This document shows, one piece after another, positions 1 through 7,036 of a DNA stretch of 14,789 bases. Source of the DNA: an uncultured Eubacteriales bacterium. Its GTDB lineage: Bacteria > Bacillota > Clostridia > Oscillospirales > Acutalibacteraceae. The DNA is taken from positions 1 to 14,789 of the forward strand of contig CAKSDF010000033.1 in the NCBI GenBank assembly GCA_934444695.1, given 5' to 3'. A program made the position numbers and the translations under genes. Under the pieces are notes generated by a model. It had not been told where the DNA came from. It searched no databases and was given only the letters and a program-made list of their open reading frames with translations. Every line of letters begins with the position of its first letter. Position 1 is the first letter of the stretch.

Positions 1-1
1 C

Positions 2-607
2 CGCTATTCCGGCATAAAACAGCCCGACCAAAAAATGCGGGAGACGGTCTGCGAATGCACCGATATGTGCCGCGATTTTATCGGCAGGGTATGCTTTTGC
101 GAAGTGCCCGTAAAAATTGACGGGCAGACCGTTGATCTCACCTTTGCAAGAACACGGAGCGCAGGTCTTTGCAAAAATCTAAGAAACTGCAGCAGCGCCG
201 TGATATTTGCCGCAACGGTAGGCGTGGAAATAGACAGGCTTATAAGCAAATACGGTCTCATAAGCCCTTCCAAAGCCGTAATACTCGGTGCAATAGGCGC
301 CGAACGGATAGAAACCGTCTGCAACGCATTCTGCGACGATATAAAGGGGCAAAAAGCAAGGGAAGGGAAATTCACCCGCCCGAGATTTTCTCCCGGATAC
401 GGCGATCTTCCCCTTGAATTTCAGAAGGATATTTTTTCCCTGCTCGACTGCTTTAGAAAAATAGGACTATCCCTTTCTGAATCGCTTTTAATGAGCCCGT
501 CAAAATCGGTGACGGCCATTGTGGGAATATCCGATACTCCCTGCAGGGATACGTCGGGATGTTTATACTGCGAAAACACCGATTGCAGTTTCAGAAAGGA
601 GCCATAA
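2..607 (+). CDS. MetH reactivation-domain protein (partial, 5' end outside window)
   Basis: This is a stand-alone version of the C-terminal activation domain of cobalamin-dependent methionine synthase. That domain binds S-adenosylmethionine and helps reductively remethylate cob(II)alamin when the enzyme is oxidised. The visible product has the family motif RFSPGYGDLPLEFQ, whose Arg and Pro-Gly-Tyr correspond to the SAM-binding loop of E. coli MetH, and the later segment SLLMSPSKSVTAIVGI. A Cys-rich tail (CLYCENTDC) follows. An in-frame ATG exists at 35, but the frame is open to the window edge and the residues before it (RYSGIKQPDQK) resemble the usual N-terminus of the family, so the true start is upstream and the ATG is internal. 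The stop is TAA at 605-607, 6 nt before metH, so the two are surely cotranscribed. Thermotoga maritima has the same split arrangement. The family call is firm; only the N-terminus is missing. Confidence 0.88.
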   Translation, partial: RYSGIKQPDQKMRETVCECTDMCRDFIGRVCFCEVPVKIDGQTVDLTFARTRSAGLCKNLRNCSSAVIFAATVGVEIDRLISKYGLISPSKAVILGAIGAERIETVCNAFCDDIKGQKAREGKFTRPRFSPGYGDLPLEFQKDIFSLLDCFRKIGLSLSESLLMSPSKSVTAIVGISDTPCRDTSGCLYCENTDCSFRKEP

Positions 608-613
608 TTTCAA

Positions 614-3019
614 ATGCTTAAAAAAGAACTGCTCAAAACAAAACGGCTATATCTCGACGGAGGCTGCGGCACCCTTCTTCAGCAAAGAGGCCTTGCCCCC
701 GGCGAGCTTCCTGAGCTTTGGAGTCTTTCCCATGCCGACGATATGGTGGACATACACAAAAGCTATTTTGATGCGGGTTCAAACATCGTTTGCACCAACA
801 CATTCGGCGCAAACACCCTGAAATTCGGCCAAAAGACCGAGGAGATCGTTGCCGCCGCCATCGAAAACGCAAAAAAAGCCGCTGCTCTTTCGACTGCAAA
901 GGGCGAAAAACACGTCGCTCTGGACATCGGCCCTCTCGGCAAGCTTTTAAAGCCGCTGGGCGATTTGGAATTTGAAAAGTCGGTTGAAATTTTCTCTCAG
1001 ACGGTAAAATTCGGTGCCGCCCACGGTGCCGATCTTATATTCATCGAAACCATGAGCGACAGCTACGAAACCAAGGCTGCCGTGCTTGCTGCAAAGGAAA
1101 ACTGCAATCTTCCCGTATTTGCTTCAAACGCCTACGGTGAGAACGGAAAGCTGCTGACCGGTGCCTCCCCCGCTGCCATGGTGGCGCTTTTAGAGGGCCT
1201 CTCGGTAGACGCCATCGGGGTCAACTGTTCTCTCGGCCCAAAACAGCTTATAGGCCCCATAAAGGAGCTTTTAAGCCATTCCTCCACCCCCATTTTCGCA
1301 AAGCCCAATGCGGGGCTGCCCAAAAACGACGGCGAGAAAACCTTCTATGACCTCGACGCTGACGGATTTGCAAAAGAAATGGAGGAAATAAGCGGACTTG
1401 GAGTGTCCATTCTCGGCGGATGCTGCGGCACCACTCCCGAATATATAAAAAAGACGGTGGAGGCCACAAAAGACGACCCTATCGTCCCGATAGATGAAAA
1501 AAATCTCACCTGCGTTTGCTCCTACGGAAAATATGTCGAAATAGGAAATCAGCCGATCATCATCGGCGAGCGCATAAATCCCACCGGCAAAAAGCGCTTT
1601 AAACAGGCCCTTCTCGAGGGTGATACCGATTACATTTTGGGCGAAGCGGCGGCTCAGCAGGACGCGGGAGCGCACATTCTCGACGTTAATGTAGGCCTTC
1701 CCGGAATAGACGAGCCGGCAGTGCTTGAACACACCGTTTTTGAGCTTCAAACGGTCACCGATCTGCCCCTTCAGATCGACACATCAAACGCCGTGGCCAT
1801 GGAAAAGGCTCTCAGGATCTACAACGGCAAGGCAATGGTCAACTCGGTCAACGGCAAAAAGGAAAGTATGGAGGCCGTTTTCCCGCTGGTTAAAAAATAC
1901 GGCGGAACGGTGGTTGCGCTGACCCTTGATGAAAACGGAATTCCCGAAACAAAGGAAGGCAGAATCGCGGTTGCCGAAAAGATACTCAAAACGGCCGAAA
2001 GCTACGGCATAGCGAGAAAGGATATTGTTTTTGATCCCATGTGTATGTCGGTCAGCGTGGACAGCAACGCCGCCGTCACCACCCTTAACACCGTAGATTA
2101 TATCAGGCATCAAATGGGGCAAAATACCGTACTTGGCGTTTCAAACGTCTCTTTCGGGCTACCCTCGAGACCGACGGTAAACGGCGCATTTTTCACCCTT
2201 GCCCTTGAAAGAGGTCTTTCGGCCGGCATTGTCAATCCCAAATCTCCCGACATTTTAAAGGCATACTACACATACCTTTTGCTTAAGGGATTCGATCAAA
2301 ACTGCGGGCAGTACATCTCCTTTGCCCAAAGCATAGAAGAAACCGTTTCGATAAAATCCGGAAGTAAAGACGGGAACGAGAGCAGCGGCAATCTTTTTGA
2401 AGCCATAACCAAGGGATTTAAAGAACGTGCGGCAACCGAGTGCCAAAAGCTCCTTGAGACCGAGCAGCCCCTTTCGATAATCGACGGACACATAATTCCC
2501 GCCCTCGATACGGTGGGCAAAAAATTTGAACAAAAGGTGCTTTATCTTCCCCAGCTTCTTATGAGCGCCGAAGCGGCAAAATCGGCCTTTGAATGCATAA
2601 AGGAAAAGATAGCCGGCTCGGGCGAAAGCAAACAGAAGAAAATCAAGATAGTCATCGCCACCGTAAAGGGCGACATTCACGACATCGGCAAAAACATCGT
2701 CAAAACGCTGCTGGAAAACTACGATTTCGATGTTATCGATCTCGGCAAAGACGTCGATCCCGAAAGGATAGTCGAGGAGGTTACAAAAACCAAGGCTCCC
2801 CTTTGCGGACTGAGCGCCCTTATGACCACCACCGTTCCGGCAATGGAACAGACCATAAAGCTGCTCAAAGAAGCCGCGCCATATTGCAAGATAGCGGTGG
2901 GCGGAGCGGTTATGACCGCCGATTATGCCGAGCGCATCGGTGCCGATAAATATGCCAAGGATGCCATGGAAACGGTTAGATATGCCGAGCAGCTGAATGA
3001 ACAGTTAAACGGACATTAA
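614..3019 (+). CDS. metH: Cobalamin-dependent methionine synthase (no activation domain)
   Basis: Transfers a methyl group from 5-methyltetrahydrofolate to homocysteine through protein-bound methylcobalamin, giving methionine; cytoplasmic. The 801 residues fall into four parts. Residues 1-285 are the zinc-dependent homocysteine-binding barrel, with likely zinc ligands Cys205 (GVNCSLGP) and Cys270/Cys271 (GGCCGTTPE). Residues about 310-575 are the pterin-binding barrel (IIIGERINPTGKKRFK, LDVNVGLPGIDE, FDPMCMSV). Residues about 590-670 are the helical cobalamin cap. Residues about 675-798 are the Rossmann B12 domain, with the D-x-H-x-x-G motif at Asp687/His689/Gly692; His689 would be the lower cobalt ligand. 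The roughly 300-residue SAM-binding activation domain of the 1227-residue E. coli enzyme is absent and is supplied by the gene just upstream. AGAAAGGAG at 593-601 lies 12 nt before the ATG, slightly long but the only candidate ribosome-binding site. Confidence 0.96.
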   Translation: MLKKELLKTKRLYLDGGCGTLLQQRGLAPGELPELWSLSHADDMVDIHKSYFDAGSNIVCTNTFGANTLKFGQKTEEIVAAAIENAKKAAALSTAKGEKHVALDIGPLGKLLKPLGDLEFEKSVEIFSQTVKFGAAHGADLIFIETMSDSYETKAAVLAAKENCNLPVFASNAYGENGKLLTGASPAAMVALLEGLSVDAIGVNCSLGPKQLIGPIKELLSHSSTPIFAKPNAGLPKNDGEKTFYDLDADGFAKEMEEISGLGVSILGGCCGTTPEYIKKTVEATKDDPIVPIDEKNLTCVCSYGKYVEIGNQPIIIGERINPTGKKRFKQALLEGDTDYILGEAAAQQDAGAHILDVNVGLPGIDEPAVLEHTVFELQTVTDLPLQIDTSNAVAMEKALRIYNGKAMVNSVNGKKESMEAVFPLVKKYGGTVVALTLDENGIPETKEGRIAVAEKILKTAESYGIARKDIVFDPMCMSVSVDSNAAVTTLNTVDYIRHQMGQNTVLGVSNVSFGLPSRPTVNGAFFTLALERGLSAGIVNPKSPDILKAYYTYLLLKGFDQNCGQYISFAQSIEETVSIKSGSKDGNESSGNLFEAITKGFKERAATECQKLLETEQPLSIIDGHIIPALDTVGKKFEQKVLYLPQLLMSAEAAKSAFECIKEKIAGSGESKQKKIKIVIATVKGDIHDIGKNIVKTLLENYDFDVIDLGKDVDPERIVEEVTKTKAPLCGLSALMTTTVPAMEQTIKLLKEAAPYCKIAVGGAVMTADYAERIGADKYAKDAMETVRYAEQLNEQLNGH

Positions 3020-3108
3020 GAGGACAGATGGCATCAAGCAGATATCAAAACACTCTCGCAATAAAGCTCAAGCAACAGATTAAACCATAATTTAAAGGAC
3101 TGACAAAA

Positions 3109-3537
3109 ATGAAGATTTCCACCAAGGGCAGATATGCCCTGCGGGTTATCATCGATCTGGCCGAGCATCGCAGCGGCGAATACATTCCCATGAAAGAGGT
3201 GGCTGCACGGCAGGATATTTCGCTGAAATACATCGAAAAGATCATGCCCCTGCTGACCAAAAGCGGCCTTGTTGAGGGAATACACGGCAAGGGCGGCGGA
3301 TACAAGCTTAAAGCCGATCCGCAATTTTTAACGGTGGGAGAGATTCTGCGGCTGGCCGAAGGAGATTTAGCACCGGTAGCCTGTCTTTCAAAGGACGCGC
3401 CACCCTGTTCCTTTGCCGGAGAATGCCGTACCATCTCTATGTGGCGGAAGTTCTATAAAATGACCAACGACTTTTTCGATGGCATAACCATAGCCGACCT
3501 TATGGAGATCCCTCCCGCAGACAACTATGTCATTTAA
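3109..3537 (+). CDS. Rrf2-family transcriptional regulator
   Basis: A 142-residue winged-helix DNA-binding protein of the Rrf2 family (IscR, NsrR and CymR are relatives). The N-terminus MKISTKGRYALRVIIDLA is diagnostic. The helix-turn-helix spans about residues 26-55 and the wing is GKGGGYKL at 60-67. Three cysteines (Cys92, Cys100, Cys106) sit where iron-sulfur members carry their cluster ligands, but the spacing is C-x7-C-x5-C rather than the C-x5-C-x5-C of E. coli IscR. A cluster or redox sensor is plausible but not shown. AAAGGA at 3094-3099 precedes the ATG at good spacing. It begins 89 nt after metH with no terminator between, so it may be the last gene of that operon, which would fit a role in sulfur or methionine metabolism (inference). 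No isc or suf genes are nearby. The target is unknown. Confidence 0.9.
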   Translation: MKISTKGRYALRVIIDLAEHRSGEYIPMKEVAARQDISLKYIEKIMPLLTKSGLVEGIHGKGGGYKLKADPQFLTVGEILRLAEGDLAPVACLSKDAPPCSFAGECRTISMWRKFYKMTNDFFDGITIADLMEIPPADNYVI

Positions 3538-3574
3538 GTCACCGCGACCTTAATATCCGTATATATAAAAATCA

Positions 3575-3608
3575 ACCGCCGTAAGAGCATACTCTCACGG
3601 CGGTTTTT
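3575..3608 (+). terminator. Rho-independent terminator after the Rrf2 gene
   Basis: ACCGCCGT at 3575-3582 pairs with ACGGCGGT at 3597-3604. Inside it AGAG pairs with CTCT around the loop CATA, with one A/C mismatch. The stem runs straight into a T tract at 3604-3608. It ends the metH/Rrf2 transcription unit 38 nt after the stop codon. Confidence 0.9.
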
Positions 3609-3687
3609 GTCCGTTCTGTTTGATCTTGGCCACGCACCGACAGCTTAGATAGCAAAGCCTTGCGGTCGATTTCATACTTTTCCGTGC

Positions 3688-3720
3688 AAAAAAAGAACCT
3701 CTGCAAAAAGCAGAGGCTCT
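3688..3720 (-). terminator. Rho-independent terminator of rplM-rpsI
   Basis: On the minus strand AGAGCCTCTGC (3720-3710) pairs with GCAGAGGTTCT (3704-3694) around a five-base loop, with a single G-U wobble. Seven T residues (3694-3688) follow. It lies 30 nt after the rpsI stop and faces the terminator of the convergent Rrf2 gene. Confidence 0.92.
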
Positions 3721-3749
3721 TTGAAATTGGAATGCTTTGCGAAAAGAAA

Positions 3750-4148
3750 TTATCTCTTGGAGAACTGGGGTGCGCGGCGGGCTCCTTTGAGGCCATACTT
3801 CTTACGCTCTTTCATTCTGGGATCGCGGGTCAGGAAACCTGCTTTCTTAAGAATGGGGCGAAGCTCGGCGTCATACTGAAGCAGAGCGCGGGAAAGTCCG
3901 TGACGGATAGCACCGGCCTGACCGGTAACTCCGCCGCCGCCTACGCGGCAAACGATGTCAAATTTTCCGTTCGTTTTGGTGGCTGCAAGAGGCTGACGAA
4001 CGATGAGCTTAAGGGTCTCAAGACCGAAATAATCGTCGATATCACGATCGTTAATGGTGATTTTACCGGTGCCGTTGTAAACGCGAACGCGGGCTACCGA
4101 GCTTTTTCTGCGGCCGGTGCCGTAGAAATAAGGTTTGCTGTCGTACAT
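3750..4148 (-). CDS. rpsI: 30S ribosomal protein S9
   Basis: Small-subunit head protein whose C-terminal tail reaches toward P-site tRNA. The 132-residue product is full length and canonical: YGTGRRKSSVARVRVYNG near the N-terminus, GGGGVTGQAGAIRHGLSRAL in the middle, and the basic end LTRDPRMKERKKYGLKGAR followed by RAPQFSKR, with the invariant terminal Lys-Arg. It starts 15 nt after rplM, with GGGAGG just upstream of the ATG. This is the standard bacterial rplM-rpsI operon. Confidence 0.98.
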   Translation of the reverse strand: MYDSKPYFYGTGRRKSSVARVRVYNGTGKITINDRDIDDYFGLETLKLIVRQPLAATKTNGKFDIVCRVGGGGVTGQAGAIRHGLSRALLQYDAELRPILKKAGFLTRDPRMKERKKYGLKGARRAPQFSKR

Positions 4149-4163
4149 TATTCGTTACCTCCC

Positions 4164-4592
4164 TTAAAGTGTGTAAGCTTCGGGCTTCTGAGCCGCATGC
4201 TTATGATCGGAACCCTTGTAAACGCGAAGGCGGGTAAGGGCGTTGCGACCGATGGTATTGTCGGGAACCATACCCTTAACCGCAAGCTCCATAGCGAGCT
4301 CGGGGCGCTGGGCCATAAGGGTGCCGTAATCGGTCTCTTTAAGGTGGCCGATGTAGCCGGTGTGACGGCGATAGAATTTCTGGGTGAGCTTGTTACCGGT
4401 CAGCACAGCCTTGTCGGCGTTGATGATGATAACATGGTCTCCGCAGTCGAGATGGGGAACAAATGTGGTCTTGCGCTTGCCGCGAAGAAGATCGGCAGCA
4501 ACTGCCGCAACGCGTCCGAGGGGCTTACCCTCTGCGTCGAGGACATACCATTTGCGCTCAATGTCGGCTGCTTTGGGCATATAAGTTGACAT
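4164..4592 (-). CDS. rplM: 50S ribosomal protein L13
   Basis: Early-assembling large-subunit protein that binds 23S rRNA. The 142-residue product has the expected length and motifs: KWYVLDAEGKPLGRVA at the N-terminus, GDHVIIINADKAVLTGNK, YRRHTGYIG, and the late segment AVKGMVPDNTIGRNALTRLR leading into VYKGSDHKHAAQKPE. GGAGG at 4605-4601 (minus strand) precedes the ATG at 9-nt spacing. It is first gene of the rplM-rpsI operon, with a strong promoter at 4679-4707 and a structured leader of roughly 80 nt. That suggests ordinary high-level ribosomal-protein expression, possibly with leader-mediated feedback. Confidence 0.98.
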   Translation of the reverse strand: MSTYMPKAADIERKWYVLDAEGKPLGRVAAVAADLLRGKRKTTFVPHLDCGDHVIIINADKAVLTGNKLTQKFYRRHTGYIGHLKETDYGTLMAQRPELAMELAVKGMVPDNTIGRNALTRLRVYKGSDHKHAAQKPEAYTL

Positions 4593-4641
4593 ATTGCTTT
4601 CCTCCGAATATTTTAAAATATAAATTTAACTGACTTTTTTA

Positions 4642-4673
4642 GGCGAGACAAATCGCCGCGGCTTTTCACCGCC
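4642..4673 (-). promoter_or_regulatory. Candidate structured rplM 5' leader
   Basis: The first bases of the predicted rplM transcript form two adjacent GC-rich hairpins on the minus strand. In the first, GCGG (4672-4669) pairs with CCGC (4661-4658). In the second, GGCGA (4657-4653) pairs with TCGCC (4646-4642). The second is followed by A residues rather than T, so it is not a terminator. Firmicutes have a known L13 autoregulatory leader at this place. Position and compact double-hairpin form fit that, but I cannot confirm a match to its consensus by eye. Confidence 0.45.
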
Positions 4674-4678
4674 AAGCA

Positions 4679-4707
4679 ATAATAACACATACAAAAGACT
4701 ATGTCAA
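4679..4707 (-). promoter_or_regulatory. Sigma-A promoter of rplM-rpsI
   Basis: On the minus strand a perfect TTGACA -35 (4707-4702) and a TATTAT -10 (4684-4679) are separated by exactly 17 nt. Transcription would start near 4672, right at the leader hairpins. The near-consensus quality fits a highly expressed ribosomal-protein operon. Confidence 0.88.
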
Positions 4708-4920
4708 CCGATTTTTGATAGAAAAAATAAAATATCAATAGCGTTCTTTTATTTTCACCCATTTTCTCTTTATTGCTCTAATTTTCTTAAAAACGATTTT
4801 TCGCAAAACGCACGTCACGTATAAAGAATCCTAAACAAAACAGAGCGATCGGCACAATAATGGTACGACAGAATAAGCCACTCAGGATATATAAAGCTAT
4901 CCTTGCAAAAAACTCACGGC

Positions 4921-4950
4921 AAAACAAAACGCCCTCTTTAAATGAGGGCG
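4921..4950 (-). terminator. Terminator overlapping the end of gpr
   Basis: On the minus strand CGCCCTC (4950-4944) pairs with GAGGGCG (4936-4930) around a seven-base loop, followed by TTTTGTTTT. The gpr stop codon (4940-4938) lies in the loop, so the stem's first arm encodes the last residues of Gpr. Confidence 0.82.
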
Positions 4951-5792
4951 CATATTTCTTCGGGTGAAAGCTCCTTCTGAAGGGCGCAGTTTATTGAAAG
5001 GGCCACAAGGTCGGCGGCATGATCGATAACCGAGTCTATCTCTCTGGGAGTTACCATCATTCCCACCCCGCTGCTGTTAGCGGCCGCACCGTGTTCCTTT
5101 CCGGCAAGCTCCTCGGCCAATGTCTCGGCGTCCACCACCGTCGGCACGCCCACGGCGATGACATCCACACCAAGCAGCCGTTTGCTTATTTCCTTTCGGC
5201 TGTTTCCCACTCCTGACCCGGGACAAATGCCGGTGTCCGAGATCTGCACCGTTCTGCCCAGCCTTGAAAGTTCCATTGCCGCCAGCGCGTCCACCGCAAT
5301 AACGGCTGCGGGTTTTATTTTCCCTGCCACACCGAGTATTATCTCGGCCGTTTCAATTCCCGTTTTTCCGAGCACACCGGGACTTAACACGCAAACCGGC
5401 CGCAGTTTGGAAATACCGAGTTCCTTTACCGTCTGCCCGTCGATATGGCGGGTGGCAAGCACCTGAGAGGCGGTTTTCGGTCCCAATGCGTCGGGTGTTA
5501 TATCGGAATTGCCAAGCCCCGCCACAAGCACCGTTCCTTCCTTCGGCAAAAGGGATTCAAGCTCCGCCGAAATTATCTCCCGGCAGTTTTCGTCAAGCTG
5601 GCCGTCGAGACTGTCGGCTTCTATGGTAATATAGTTTCCCATAGGCTTTCCCACCGTTTTTTCTCCGTCCTTGTCGGTTATTTTTATGCGGGTGACTTTA
5701 ACTCCGTTTTTTTGTTCTTCGGCGGCAATTATTCCCTTACATTCTCCTGACAGCTCCCTTTTTTCAAGGGCAAGATCGGTCCTTTGGGGCAT
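4938..5792 (-). CDS. gpr: Spore germination protease GPR (SASP-specific)
   Basis: Gpr is made as a zymogen in the forespore, processes itself late in sporulation, and at germination degrades SASPs, freeing spore DNA and amino acids. The 284-residue product carries the family signatures in order: RTDLALE at residues 4-10 (processing region), VAGLGNSDITPDALGP at 90-105, LSPGVLGKTGIETAEII at 136-152, VIAVDALAAMELSRLGR at 164-180, QISDTGICPGSGVGNSRKE at 183-201, VGVPTVVDAETLA at 214-226 and MMVTPREIDSVID at 245-257. It is shorter than the roughly 370-residue Bacillus protein, as is usual in clostridia. AGAGG at 5804-5800 serves the ATG. It is divergent from rpsT, a pairing also found in Bacillus. 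No clear sigma-F or sigma-G promoter was recognised upstream. A likely substrate, the SASP gene, lies about 7.6 kb away in this window. Confidence 0.96.
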   Translation of the reverse strand: MPQRTDLALEKRELSGECKGIIAAEEQKNGVKVTRIKITDKDGEKTVGKPMGNYITIEADSLDGQLDENCREIISAELESLLPKEGTVLVAGLGNSDITPDALGPKTASQVLATRHIDGQTVKELGISKLRPVCVLSPGVLGKTGIETAEIILGVAGKIKPAAVIAVDALAAMELSRLGRTVQISDTGICPGSGVGNSRKEISKRLLGVDVIAVGVPTVVDAETLAEELAGKEHGAAANSSGVGMMVTPREIDSVIDHAADLVALSINCALQKELSPEEICALI

Positions 5793-5861
5793 ATTTTAAC
5801 CTCTATTCCTTTTATTTTTAATTATTGTTAGCGCCAAAACAAAAAAATATTTAAAAAAAAC

Positions 5862-5890
5862 TTGCATTTTATTCCGAATGATGATATTAT
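5862..5890 (+). promoter_or_regulatory. Sigma-A promoter of rpsT
   Basis: TTGCAT (5862-5867) and TATTAT (5885-5890) are separated by 17 nt. Transcription would start near 5897, giving a 5' UTR of roughly 50 nt ending in the strong AGGAGGTG site at 5931-5938. Confidence 0.82.
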
Positions 5891-5945
5891 AGTTCAAGTC
5901 ACTGTATTTATTATCTATTCGTAATTCGGCAGGAGGTGTAAAGAG

Positions 5946-6206
5946 ATGCCAAACATCAAGTCAGCTAAAAAGCGCGTAAAGGTTATTGCGACCAAAACTG
6001 CCCGTAACAAGGCGGCCAAATCCGCACTCAGAACCGCTATTAAAAAGGCTAACGTTGCTATCGATGCTTCCGCGGCAGATAAGGACGTCGTTGTAAGAGA
6101 GGCGGTCAAGAAGATCGACCAGGCAGCGGCAAAGGGTATTATCCATAAGAATACCGCCGCCCGCAAGAAATCTGCTTTTGCTCTTAAACTCAACGAAAGC
6201 AAATAA
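5946..6206 (+). CDS. rpsT: 30S ribosomal protein S20
   Basis: A small helical protein that binds 16S rRNA in the body of the 30S subunit. The 86-residue product is full length: MPNIKSAKKRVKV at the start, ARNKAAKSALRTAIKKA, and GIIHKNTAARKKSAFALKLN at the end, all typical of S20. AGGAGGTG ends 7 nt before the ATG. It is monocistronic, with its own sigma-A promoter upstream and a hairpin terminator 58 nt downstream of the stop. Confidence 0.98.
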   Translation: MPNIKSAKKRVKVIATKTARNKAAKSALRTAIKKANVAIDASAADKDVVVREAVKKIDQAAAKGIIHKNTAARKKSAFALKLNESK

Positions 6207-6263
6207 TTAAAAGCCTTAAAGCTGCTTGTTCAGCCGTGTTATGAATAAACAGTATAAAAGCTA

Positions 6264-6294
6264 AAAGAGTCCGATTTTGTCGGACTCTTTTTTT
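6264..6294 (+). terminator. Terminator of rpsT, probably also serving sigF
   Basis: AAAGAGTCCGA (6264-6274) pairs perfectly with TCGGACTCTTT (6280-6290) around the loop TTTTG, followed by more T residues. On the minus strand the same stem is followed by a run of T from the flanking A residues, so it can also end the convergent spoIIA operon, which stops 20 nt away. Confidence 0.93.
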
Positions 6295-6313
6295 GTTCGA
6301 AATTTTTTTCTTT

Positions 6314-7036
6314 TCACAAAAGCTGACCCCTCAGCTTTAAAAGTATGGCCTTTTCCTTTCGGGAGATCTGCACCTGGTTTGTACCAAGCTTTTTGGCCGC
6401 TTGGCTTTGGGTATCGCCGCAAAAATATCTAAGCTCGATTATTTTTCGTTCACCTTCACTCAAATGGGAAAGAGCCTGAAAAAGCGCTGTTTTTCCAATG
6501 ACGTTTTCTTCACAGCTTTCCTCCTTCACCTCCATTTCGGTTGATTCGCCGTTTTCTCCCACCGTCAAGGAAAGTACCGGAGCAGCCGCCGAAAGAGCCT
6601 CGGCCGTCTGATCGTAGGAAAGTCCCGCCTTTTCACAAAGCTCGGAAATTGTCGGCTCACGACCTATCTCAAGCAGCATCTGCTGTTTTATGCGCAGAAG
6701 GTGCATCGCCCGCTCCTTTAAAGCACGTCCCACCTTTATGCTCCCCCCGTCCCGGAAGAGCAGCTTTATTTCGCCTAAAATCACCGGCACAGCATAGGTG
6801 GAAAATTTTATCCCCCTGCTTTGGTCAAAACCTTTTACCGCCTTGCAAAGGCCGAGACATCCCGCCGAAAAAAGCTCGTCATATTCCACTCCGCGGTTTT
6901 TAAACCTGTTGCAGCAGGCGTGAACAAGGCCTATATTCTGAGAAACAAATTCGTCGTTTAGCGAAACCTCGCCCTGCCGTCCCTTCTCGGACGGTTTTTT
7001 TGTCTTGTGGGAAACCGGATTTACCGCGCCGCTCAT
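6314..7036 (-). CDS. sigF: Sporulation sigma factor SigF (SpoIIAC)
   Basis: Sigma-F is the first forespore-specific sigma factor and switches on early forespore genes once released from SpoIIAB. The 240-residue product has sigma region 2 at about residues 29-100 (YDELFSAGCLGLCKAVKGFD, FSTYAVPVILGEIK), region 3 at about 105-165, and region 4 at about 185-238, with the recognition helix in QSQAAKKLGTNQVQISRKEK. Sequence alone could also fit sigma-G or sigma-B group members, but its position directly after spoIIAA and spoIIAB makes it sigma-F. The ATG overlaps the spoIIAB stop as ATGA (7036-7033), implying translational coupling. The terminator at 6264-6294 probably ends the operon. Confidence 0.96.
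   Translation of the reverse strand: MSGAVNPVSHKTKKPSEKGRQGEVSLNDEFVSQNIGLVHACCNRFKNRGVEYDELFSAGCLGLCKAVKGFDQSRGIKFSTYAVPVILGEIKLLFRDGGSIKVGRALKERAMHLLRIKQQMLLEIGREPTISELCEKAGLSYDQTAEALSAAAPVLSLTVGENGESTEMEVKEESCEENVIGKTALFQALSHLSEGERKIIELRYFCGDTQSQAAKKLGTNQVQISRKEKAILLKLRGQLL

Larger units (their letters stand above)
4593..4937. other. Intergenic region between rplM and gpr
   Basis: This 345-nt gap holds, from left to right, the rplM ribosome-binding site, leader and promoter (to 4707), and the gpr terminator at its right end. The stretch 4708-4920 is AT-rich with stops in all frames and I see no gene. It contains only a short palindrome, AGGATA (4884-4889) with TATCCT (4898-4903), which lacks a T tract. 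Confidence 0.6.

Noticed and set aside
1271..1750. Long minus-strand open frames within metH.
   Set aside because: They lie wholly inside the conserved MetH coding region and show no recognisable protein features.
3063..3091. Possible separate promoter for the Rrf2 gene (CATAAT at 3086-3091).
   Set aside because: No -35-like sequence at a suitable distance; read-through from metH is simpler.
3660..4589. A long plus-strand open frame of about 309 codons opposite rpsI and rplM.
   Set aside because: It is the antisense shadow of two unmistakable ribosomal-protein genes; the open frame follows from their codon use and it has no ribosome-binding site.
4884..4903. Palindrome AGGATA/TATCCT between rplM and gpr.
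   Set aside because: Only six base pairs with an AT-rich loop, no T tract, and no known operator recognised.
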